From contig JAWKLZ010000001.1 of NCBI GenBank assembly GCA_041392475.1, positions 124,001 through 188,000 of the forward strand: a stretch of 64,000 bases of DNA, in the 5' to 3' direction. The DNA comes from Chitinophagales bacterium (GTDB taxonomy: Bacteria; Bacteroidota; Bacteroidia; Chitinophagales; UBA2359). Positions 34,553 through 41,014 of this stretch are shown here, one piece after another (positions within the stretch are counted from its first letter, which is position 1; each line of letters begins with the position of its first letter). Below the pieces are notes generated by a model that was not told the origin of the DNA, searched no databases, and saw only the letters and a program-made list of their open reading frames with translations. A program made the translations under genes and the position numbers.

Positions 34553-34990
34553 CCAACATTTCTTCAGAGCAAAAGAAAAAAAAGAAAAGAGAAAAGAAAA
34601 AGTGACCTGTCCTTGACTTTGAGAACAAGAGGCGAAGCGGTAGCCGCCTCGGTGAACAAAGGAAAGGATAGGGAGCTAATGTGCGGTCTGTGCCTTCCTT
34701 ATTTTCTTGTGTTGGCGTAAGTCTTTTGCCTGTTCTTTTCCTTGATGAAAAGAACCAAAAATCAAGACCTGACTTGATTGCTTAACGCAAAAAAAGGAAA
34801 AAGAGGCTAAACAGCTTGAAACTTGATTCCGCTTCGCTCCATCTTCAAACAGCAATCTGTTCTTAACGCCTCTTTCCCCTTTTTTTGCTACAATCAAGAA
34901 GGGTCGGTGTATAGATATTAAAGGGAGGTTTCAGGCTTTCATGGAGCTGAATAATGTTGAAATTTGAACGTGTTTTGTAGTGAAAATTCG
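34553..34990. repeat. Long intergenic repeat, copy 1
   Basis: About 440 bp nearly identical to 36033-36470. Contents: an A/G-rich run (AAAAGAAAAAAAAGAAAAG), a hairpin, and a block with CTTTTGCCTGTTCTTTTCCT, CCAAAAATCAAGACCTGACT and AACGCCTCTTTCCCCTTTTT. The last block recurs a third time at 39120-39330. No convincing gene; short ORFs on either strand are conserved only because the DNA is. The remaining gap to 35287 holds the palindromes at 35101 and 35217. Confidence 0.8.
34629..34650 (+). other. Hairpin downstream of VR2
   Basis: GAGGCG (34629-34634) pairs with CGCCTC (34645-34650), loop AAGCGGTAGC. It lies 117 nt after the end of VR2 and is the counterpart of 27205-27228 with different but still paired stem bases. 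Confidence 0.55.
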
Positions 34991-35100
34991 CCTATGGAAC
35001 ATCCCGATTTGTCGTGGGCATCTGAAAGATTTGGCTACGTTTGAACGGTCGGTCATTTTCGCTTCAATTGTCGGCGAAATTTTCGCTAATGTTCCCACTT

Positions 35101-35138
35101 CAACTGTTGTCAAGGTCTTCGACCGTTGACAAAGTTTC
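35101..35138. promoter_or_regulatory. Conserved palindrome before lectin unit 3 (copy 3 of 4)
   Basis: CAACTGTTGTCAAGGTCTTC then GACCGTTGACAAAGTTTC, identical to copies at 33639 and 36550. It marks the boundary between tandem unit 1 and unit 2. Confidence 0.55.
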
Positions 35139-35216
35139 CTTCACATCTTCCCAAAAAAATCCAAAATTTTTCTCATCTTGGCTGTCGAATAGCTTAATAG
35201 CAGTGGTTTTTTGTAC

Positions 35217-35258
35217 CCCATTCATAGCCCATGAATTAATTCATGGGCTATGAATGGG
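35217..35258. promoter_or_regulatory. 42-bp perfect palindrome before lectin gene 3
   Basis: CCCATTCATAGCCCATGAAT is followed by T|A at the dyad and the full complement. It is the longest form of the AGCCCATGAATTAATT palindrome. It ends 29 bp before the chosen start codon at 35288. The open frame begins inside it at 35243, which supports the later start. Confidence 0.65.
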
Positions 35259-35287
35259 TTTTCGACCAAAAAAAATATCCTTCAAAT

Positions 35288-36028
35288 ATGAACCAAACAC
35301 CCACCAAAATCGTCACCCTTCAACACCCAACAACAGGTGAAACCTTCAACATCAAACTTATTGAAGTAGAAGGAGGCACTTTTGAGATGGGAAGTGAAAA
35401 AGATGGGGATGAAAAACCCATACACGAAGTGAGCGTTCCGACTTTCAACATCGGAAAATACCCTGTGACCCAAGCCCTCTATGTTTTTGTGATGGGCAAA
35501 GCCGAAAACCGCTCTCGCTTCAAAGGCAAAGACCGCCCTGTGGAAACAGTGAGTTGGGAAGATGCAAAAAGATTCCTCCAAAAACTGAATAATGACTTTG
35601 GGAATTTTGAATTTCGCCTGCCGAGTGAATCGGAATGGGAATATGCGGCAAGAGGAGGCAAAGATTGGGGAGATAAATTTGACTATGCAGGGAGCAAGAA
35701 CATAGAGGAAGTCGCTTGGTATGATGAAAACAGTCATTGGGAAACGAATCCTGTGGGTTGGAAAAAAGCAAATCAACTGGGGATATACGATATGAGTGGC
35801 AATGTATGGGAATGGTGTGAAGACGATTATCATAGCGATTACGAAAATGCACCAAAAGATGGGAGCGCATGGATAGACGAACCGAGAGCTTCAAGCTGCG
35901 TTGTTCGTGGCGGCGGCTGGGACTACTTCGACAGCTCTTGTCGGGTTGCTTACCGCAGCTACGACCTCCCTTCGTACCGCGACAACTACGTCGGCTTTCG
36001 TTTGGTTTTGCCTCAGTTTAATAGGTAG
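35288..36028 (+). CDS. FGE-sulfatase/C-type-lectin-fold protein, probable DGR target 3
   Basis: 246 residues from ATG 35288 (MNQTPTKIVTLQHPTTGETF), the start shared with target 2; the frame runs up to 35243 through a palindrome. FGE fold: VEGGTFEMGSEKDGDEKPIHEVSVPTF, IGKYPVTQALYVFVMG, FRLPSESEWEYAARGG, QLGIYDMSGNVWEWCEDD. It ends VVRGGGW-variable-CRVAYR-variable-VGFRLVLPQFNR. The last tail LPQFNR and the first 40 nt past the variable region are identical to target 2. It is followed by the long repeat and Roco gene 2 (36699) on the same strand, so both Roco genes have a lectin gene next to them. Confidence 0.87.
   Translation: MNQTPTKIVTLQHPTTGETFNIKLIEVEGGTFEMGSEKDGDEKPIHEVSVPTFNIGKYPVTQALYVFVMGKAENRSRFKGKDRPVETVSWEDAKRFLQKLNNDFGNFEFRLPSESEWEYAARGGKDWGDKFDYAGSKNIEEVAWYDENSHWETNPVGWKKANQLGIYDMSGNVWEWCEDDYHSDYENAPKDGSAWIDEPRASSCVVRGGGWDYFDSSCRVAYRSYDLPSYRDNYVGFRLVLPQFNR
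35921..35992 (+). other. Variable region 3 (VR3)
   Basis: 24 codons: gac tac ttc gac agc tct tgt, invariant CGG GTT, gct tac cgc agc tac gac ctc cct tcg tac cgc gac aac tac gtc. Same length and frame as VR2. Positions that differ from VR2 sit in codons compatible with AAC, AAT, GCA or CGA in a common template; the template was not found here, so this remains a prediction. Confidence 0.8.
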
Positions 36029-36032
36029 CCAT

Positions 36033-36470
36033 TCAGCATTTCTTCTGAGCAAAAGAAAAAAAAGAAAAGGGAAAAGAAAAAGTGACCTGTCCTTGACTTT
36101 GAGAACAAGAGGCGAAGCGGTAGCCGCCTCGGTGAACAAAGGAAAGGATAGGGAGCTAATGTGCGGTCTGTGCCTTCCTTATTTTCTTGTGTTGGCGTAA
36201 GTCTTTTGCCTGTTCTTTTCCTTGATGAAAAGAACCAAAAATCAAGACCTGACTTGATTGCTTAACGCAAAAAAAGGAAAAAGAGGCTAAACAGCTTGAA
36301 ACTTGATTCCGCTTCGCTCCATCTTCAAACAGCAATCTGTTCTTAACGCCTCTTTCCCCTTTTTTTACTACAATCAAGAAGGGTCGGTGTATAGATATTA
36401 AAGGGAGGTTTCAGGCTTTCATGGAGCTGAATAATGTTGAAATTTGAACGTGTTTTGTAGTGAAAACTCG
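36033..36470. repeat. Long intergenic repeat, copy 2
   Basis: Nearly identical to 34553-34990, shifted by 1480 bp. Downstream of it this copy lacks about 31 bp present in copy 1 (CATCCCGATTTGTCGTGGGC is missing), so the palindrome at 36550 is only 1449 bp from the one at 35101. No gene supported in 36029-36698. Confidence 0.8.
36109..36130 (+). other. Hairpin downstream of VR3
   Basis: GAGGCG and CGCCTC around AAGCGGTAGC, identical to that after VR2 and again 117 nt past the end of the variable region. Confidence 0.55.
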
Positions 36471-36549
36471 CCAATGGAACAGGCGACGTTTGAACGGTCG
36501 GTCGGTTTCGCTTCAATTGTCGGCGAAATTTTCGCTAATTTTCCCACTT

Positions 36550-36587
36550 CAACTGTTGTCAAGGTCTTCGACCGTTGACAAAGTTTC
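36550..36587. promoter_or_regulatory. Conserved palindrome before Roco gene 2 (copy 4 of 4)
   Basis: CAACTGTTGTCAAGGTCTTC then GACCGTTGACAAAGTTTC. It lies 112 bp upstream of the start codon at 36699, comparable to the position of copy 1 before Roco gene 1. Confidence 0.55.
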
Positions 36588-36698
36588 CGAGGTATTGTTG
36601 TCAAGAAAAAACCTCAGTGCCTCTGCGTCTCTGTGTTTAAAAAAACTCGTATATTTAAGCCCTTTTAAATATTTTATCTTGAAAAACACCTTCCTCCC

Positions 36699-39089
36699 AT
36701 GAAGCACAAAGAACTACTCGATTGCAGCAAACAAAATCTCACCGACCGTGATTTGCCCCGAATTTGGGCGCAGGTAGCAGCCGAACAGCGGGAGTTTGTG
36801 GATTTGAGTTACAACAAAGGCACGATACAGCACCTGCATCTGAAAGCCGAACAACTGCAGTCGCTTCGGTTTTTGTATGCCTACAAGAGCAATATTCAAT
36901 CCATCACGATAGATGGAGATTTGCCCAATTTGCAGATTTTGAGCTTGGCAAAGAACCAATTGACGGATTTTCGCTTGCCGAGGGGTTTTGCCGCTTTGGA
37001 GCATTTGCGATTGGATGAGAATCAATTGAAGGAAGTAGAATTGGAGTCTGTGGAAGGATTGCAGTCCTTGGAGTCTTTGTTTTTGCAGGGAAATGAGGTG
37101 CAGAACATTCCGCAGGAAATATTGGAGCGAGAGGAGAACTGCAAGGAAAGGGTATGGACTTTTTTGAAGGACAAAAAAGAAAGCGGAGCCGTACAAAACA
37201 ATGAGGTGAAGGTGATTTTGGTCGGCAATGGGAGCGTGGGTAAGACACAGATAGCGATGCGTTTGGAGCAGCAAAAAGACTATGTGTTCAACAAACAGCA
37301 TGAGTCGACCCATGCGATTGCCCTATTGAAGCGGGAGATGGCTTGCAGCTATCTGCCCGACGGCTTGACCCTCAATATTTGGGATTTTGGCGGACAAGAC
37401 ATTTACCATGCGACCCACCGAATGTTCATGCAGCACAATGCCCTGTTTTTGTTGGTGTGGGATGCGGAGAACGAAACGAAGCCCAGTCACAACTACAATG
37501 GCAGGGATTATAAAAACGAAACTCTGGACTATTGGCTGAGGTATGTGGATTGTTTTGGGAAAGGCAGCCCTGTCTTGGTGCTGCAAAACAAGATAGACCG
37601 ACTCTTTGAAAAGAAAATGCCCCCTCCGACCCAAAAAAGCTTCCAAAGAGAACATGCCAACATTGTTCGGTTTTTGGAGGTCAGTGCCAAAAAAGGCAAG
37701 GGTTTTTTGATTTTGGAAAAAGAGATTCAAAAGGTATTTGCCGAACATTCGGTCTTGAAAGAAAGCCTACTCAGGGAATTGCCCGCCTCGTGGGTAGCTG
37801 TCCGCAATCGGGTGCGAACCGAACAAAAGAATCCACAAGGACGCAAAGAAATCGACCAAAGCACTTTTGGGAATTGGTGTGAGGCAGCAGGCGTAGCAGA
37901 TTCGGCGCAGTACATCTTGGAGTTTCTGCACGATACAGGTGTGCTGTTTTACCAAGAACGCTATTTTTCGGGCAGCATCATCTTGGATCAAGCTTGGGCG
38001 ATTGAAGCAGTCTATAAGGTGCTGAACAAAGATTCGGACTATTTTGAAATCTTGGAAGACAAAAAAGGCGTATTGGAGTATGAAGATTTGTGCGAAATTT
38101 GGGAGAGAGAAAGCGATGCCGAAAGGAGTTTGTTCATAGATTTTATGCTGAACTGCGAGCTGTGTTTTGAAACAACAACAGAAAAACCAGAATATGGCAA
38201 TCCAGAACTCAAAGACCGAACTTTTGTGGTGCCTCAATTGATGGCGACCGAAAGACCCGACTATTTGGAGGATGCGGAGTACATGCGGCACTACGAATTG
38301 GAGGAACAAAAGCGGCTTCCTTTTCATTTTTTGCCCCCTGTTTTTATGTACCGATTTTTGGTGCAAGCCAGTGACTTTGCGGAGGTGGGCGATATGTGGC
38401 GGCAGGGCGTATTGATGGAATACGAAGGGGCTTTTGCATTGGTGGAGGCGGATTATGCCGACAAATGTATTGTGTTGCACTACTCCAAACAGGCGACTCA
38501 GTTGGTTTTGGCGATTGAGCAACAACTCGACATCATCGCACAGGAAGGGAAGGTGCAGCCCCAAAAGGAAAGCTCGGAAATGACCGAAAAAATGGTGGGC
38601 ATGGGGTATTTGAAAAGGGGTTTGGAGGGATTGAAGGACTCGGCGGCTGCTCCAAAATCTTCAATGGTGGAGTTGTTTGTTTCCTATTCGATAGAAGATA
38701 TTTCCTTCAAAGAAAAATTCAGTACACATCTTACCACCTTGAAAAAGAGGGGTTTTATCCGTTCTTGGGATGAAGGCGATATTTTGGCTGGACAGAACCG
38801 CACAGACAAAAGTCAAGCTGCCCTGCAAAAGGCGGACATGATTGTGCTGTTGGTCAGTTCGGATTATTTGGAGAGCAAATGGGAAACGGAATTGGCGGAG
38901 GTGATGCAAAGGGCGAGAAATAGGGAGGTGAAGGTAGTGCCGATTTTGGTGCGTCCTTGTGATTGGGAAGGTGCGCCTTTTGAGCATTTGGAGTTGATTC
39001 CTCGCAGTAAGGTGGCGGTAAGTCTTGCGCCGAATCGGGATGAGGCTTGGCTGGAGGTGGTGAGGGAGTTGAAGGTTTTGTTGCGGTGA
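36699..39089 (+). CDS. Roco-type LRR-Roc-COR GTPase with C-terminal TIR domain (second)
   Basis: 796 residues, paralogous over its whole length to the protein at 23817. LRRs (about 25-150: LQILSLAKNQLTDFRLP, LEHLRLDENQLKEVEL, LESLFLQGNEVQNIP), Roc GTPase with P-loop GNGSVGKT at 176-183, DFGGQ at 229-233 and NKID at 297-300, COR with FLHDTGVLFYQERYF and ILDQAWAIEAVYKVL, and a TIR domain from about 656 (ELFVSYSIEDISFKEKF ... IVLLVSSDYLESKWETELAEVMQRA ... VVPILVRPCDWEGAPFEHL). The Glu of WETEL is in the expected catalytic position. The TIR pattern is more canonical than in the first protein. Regulated NAD+ hydrolysis or signalling is a family-based inference. Confidence 0.9.
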   Translation: MKHKELLDCSKQNLTDRDLPRIWAQVAAEQREFVDLSYNKGTIQHLHLKAEQLQSLRFLYAYKSNIQSITIDGDLPNLQILSLAKNQLTDFRLPRGFAALEHLRLDENQLKEVELESVEGLQSLESLFLQGNEVQNIPQEILEREENCKERVWTFLKDKKESGAVQNNEVKVILVGNGSVGKTQIAMRLEQQKDYVFNKQHESTHAIALLKREMACSYLPDGLTLNIWDFGGQDIYHATHRMFMQHNALFLLVWDAENETKPSHNYNGRDYKNETLDYWLRYVDCFGKGSPVLVLQNKIDRLFEKKMPPPTQKSFQREHANIVRFLEVSAKKGKGFLILEKEIQKVFAEHSVLKESLLRELPASWVAVRNRVRTEQKNPQGRKEIDQSTFGNWCEAAGVADSAQYILEFLHDTGVLFYQERYFSGSIILDQAWAIEAVYKVLNKDSDYFEILEDKKGVLEYEDLCEIWERESDAERSLFIDFMLNCELCFETTTEKPEYGNPELKDRTFVVPQLMATERPDYLEDAEYMRHYELEEQKRLPFHFLPPVFMYRFLVQASDFAEVGDMWRQGVLMEYEGAFALVEADYADKCIVLHYSKQATQLVLAIEQQLDIIAQEGKVQPQKESSEMTEKMVGMGYLKRGLEGLKDSAAAPKSSMVELFVSYSIEDISFKEKFSTHLTTLKKRGFIRSWDEGDILAGQNRTDKSQAALQKADMIVLLVSSDYLESKWETELAEVMQRARNREVKVVPILVRPCDWEGAPFEHLELIPRSKVAVSLAPNRDEAWLEVVRELKVLLR

Positions 39090-39119
39090 CCCTATTCGAC
39101 CTGTGCCATTAAAAAATAA

Positions 39120-39330
39120 ATACTATTTCTTGTATTGGCGTAGGTACTTTTGCCTGTTCTTTTTCTTGATAAAAAGAACCAAAAATCAAGACCTGACTTG
39201 ATTGCTTCACGCAAAAAAAGAAAAAAGAGGCTAAACAGCTTGAAACTTGATTCCGCTTCGCTCCATCTTCAAACAGCAATCTGTTTTTAACGCCTCTTTT
39301 CCCTTTTTTTACTACAATCAAGAAGGGTCA
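39120..39330. repeat. Long intergenic repeat, partial copy 3
   Basis: Contains TTTTGCCTGTTCTTTTTCTT, CCAAAAATCAAGACCTGACT, CAGCTTGAAACTTGATTCCG and ACTACAATCAAGAAGGGTC as in the two longer copies, with more substitutions. It follows Roco gene 2 by about 30 bp. Within it GTTCTTTTTCTTGATAAAAA and downstream bases can fold. A half copy of the AGCCCATG palindrome (GAATTAATTCATGGGCT) follows at 39382-39398. Nothing else is seen in 39090-39409. Confidence 0.75.
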
Positions 39331-39409
39331 AATCCCTGTTTCATGCTCCAAGAACTTGTCAAACACTTAAAGGCACAGATAGAATTAATTCATGGGCTAA
39401 GAATGGAGT

Positions 39410-40024
39410 TTAGACATTTCTTTCTTCAGGAAAGACTTGAATCAACTCAATGTCCAAACCTTCAAAAACCCTCGACTTCAATGTTTCATCATCTGTCAAA
39501 GGCGTGATTGCGCCTACATATTTTTGGGTAGGGGCATCCAAATAATAGGCAAACGCCCAATTGTGTTCGGGGTCAATCACCCAATATTCCAAAACACCTG
39601 CCTCTTGATACAATTCAAACTTGTCTTTCATCTCTTTTTTGGAATTGCCAGGAGATAAAATCTCAATCACCAAATCAGGTGCGCCCACACAACCTTGCTT
39701 GTCCAATTTGTCTTCATCACAAACCACACATAAATCGGGTTGTACAACTGTATCTATTTTATTGCTTTTGATTTTGGATTTGGGAAGGGGCAAGCGCACG
39801 TCGAAAGGAGCTGAAAATAATTTACACCCCTTTTTATTTTTCAATAAATAGATGCCAATGGAAACGTGTAAATAACTTGAAATTTCCTGATGACGCACAT
39901 TTGGCGCAGCCATAGGTAGCAAACGACCTTTCAGTAATTCCACCCTTTCTTTGAATTGCCAAAGAATGTAGTCGGCATAGGTATAGTGTTTATTGAAGTC
40001 TAATTGATGGAGAGAGGTTATCAT
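39410..40024 (-). CDS. Uma2 family endonuclease (DUF820)
   Basis: 204 residues. Seen: YADYILWQFKERVELLKGRLLPMAAPNVRHQEISSYL (N-terminal Uma2 block), VVQPDLCVVCDEDKLD (metal Asp), GAPDLVIEILSPGNSKKEMKDKFELYQEAGVLEYWVIDPEHN (Glu and Lys positions). It resembles the typical Uma2 consensus more closely than the copy at 1826. Ends next to a half-palindrome of the lectin-region family. Divergent spacing of 20 bp to the SDR gene end on the same strand. Confidence 0.87.
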   Translation of the reverse strand: MITSLHQLDFNKHYTYADYILWQFKERVELLKGRLLPMAAPNVRHQEISSYLHVSIGIYLLKNKKGCKLFSAPFDVRLPLPKSKIKSNKIDTVVQPDLCVVCDEDKLDKQGCVGAPDLVIEILSPGNSKKEMKDKFELYQEAGVLEYWVIDPEHNWAFAYYLDAPTQKYVGAITPLTDDETLKSRVFEGLDIELIQVFPEERNV

Positions 40025-40044
40025 TTTTTAGAATTTTGAAGTTA

Positions 40045-40914
40045 CTAAACTACAAAAAAATCAGCTATCCCACACATTTCCTTGCTAATAGCCCACATTT
40101 TTTGGGCATCTGCTTCGATATAAGAATTTTTGGAAGAAGGTTTAGAAGCGCATTTGTCCCAATACAATCCGCTGATTCCCTTCAATTCAGGGGCAGTAGC
40201 GAGGTAAACAGAAGTTTTTGCACCTTCTTCGGGAGTCACGCCAAATTCACGCCGTATTTTCCACACCAAAGCATGTAGCGAAAAAGTGTGTTTGAAGCCA
40301 ATGTCGGTTTTTACCAGCCCCGGTTGCAGTGCATTGACGGCCATGTTTTGGATGCCTTTTTGCTTCAATTTTCTGTCCAATTCGTAGGTAAACAAGCAGT
40401 TGGACAACTTAGAATGGGCATACGATTTGATGCCATTGTAGCCTTTGGAGAGGGTCAAATCGTTGAAGTCAATCTTTCCTCGAAAATGCGTGTCCGAGTT
40501 CACATTCACAATTCTCGCATCATCGGACTTCAACAACAGTGGCAACAACAAATGTGTCAAAAGAAAAGGAGCAAGGTGATTTACTGCAAATTGCACTTCA
40601 ATGCCATCCTTATTGAGCGTGCGTTCCGAAAGCCAAATGCCCGCATTGTTGACAAGTGCATCCAAATGGTCGAATTGAAGGGAAATGTTTTTTGCAGCAG
40701 CGGCAATGTCCTCTTTTGAAGACAAGTCTGCCACTACATGGCCTATATCTGCATTGCCACTTTTTTGCTTCAATGCTTCAACGGCTTCACTGGCTTTCTG
40801 CTCATTGCGACAGAGCAACAAAACTTTGTAATTCATTTTTGCCAAAGCCAAAGCGGTTTCAAAACCAATACCTGCATTGCTGCCTGTGATGACAGCAGTT
40901 TTATTTGAGGACAT
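40045..40914 (-). CDS. Short-chain dehydrogenase/reductase (retinol-dehydrogenase-like)
   Basis: 289 residues from ATG 40914; the frame extends to 41058 through the promoter region and the divergent TonB gene start, so the internal start is preferred. SDR hallmarks: TGSNAGIGFETALALA (NAD(P) glycine motif), VVADLSSKEDI, NNAG in LVNNAGIWLSER, Ser in IVNVNSDTH, and the catalytic YxxxK in SYAHSKLSN. The extended loop and tail resemble the RDH/WWOX-like classical SDRs. Substrate unknown. Confidence 0.88.
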   Translation of the reverse strand: MSSNKTAVITGSNAGIGFETALALAKMNYKVLLLCRNEQKASEAVEALKQKSGNADIGHVVADLSSKEDIAAAAKNISLQFDHLDALVNNAGIWLSERTLNKDGIEVQFAVNHLAPFLLTHLLLPLLLKSDDARIVNVNSDTHFRGKIDFNDLTLSKGYNGIKSYAHSKLSNCLFTYELDRKLKQKGIQNMAVNALQPGLVKTDIGFKHTFSLHALVWKIRREFGVTPEEGAKTSVYLATAPELKGISGLYWDKCASKPSSKNSYIEADAQKMWAISKEMCGIADFFVV

Positions 40915-40941
40915 ACATTTTTTGTTTGTTAAATAACGACG

Positions 40942-40977
40942 CAAAGATAGAAATAATTGGCGCAGTATAGGGCAAAA
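40942..40977 (-). promoter_or_regulatory. Promoter of the SDR gene
   Basis: On the minus strand TTTTG (40973-40977) and TATCTTTG (40942-40949) are separated by 23 bp, near the Bacteroidota -33/-7 pattern. The -7 box lies 27 bp before ATG 40914 and falls inside the longer frame, which supports the start choice. It interlocks with the opposite promoter. Confidence 0.55.
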
Positions 40978-40989
40978 CCTGTACCTTTG
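40957..40989 (+). promoter_or_regulatory. Promoter of the TonB receptor gene
   Basis: TTGG (40957-40960), 21 bp, then TACCTTTG (40982-40989), a good match to the Bacteroidota consensus TTG/TAnnTTTG. The start codon follows 25 bp later at 41015. Confidence 0.65.
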
Positions 40990-41014
40990 CAGCACATCAA
41001 AAAATTCTAAGACG

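Noticed and set aside
34421..36200. 99-codon frames starting inside the lectin variable regions (34421-34720, 35901-36200)
   Set aside because: They read the variable region in another frame and run into the repeat; the FGE frame is clearly the coding one.
34676..36377. Conserved 73-codon antisense ORFs (34676-34897, 36156-36377) and a similar one at 39109-39321
   Set aside because: They are conserved only because the long intergenic repeat is duplicated; they have no ribosome-binding context, no recognisable domain, and the third copy diverges without codon bias.
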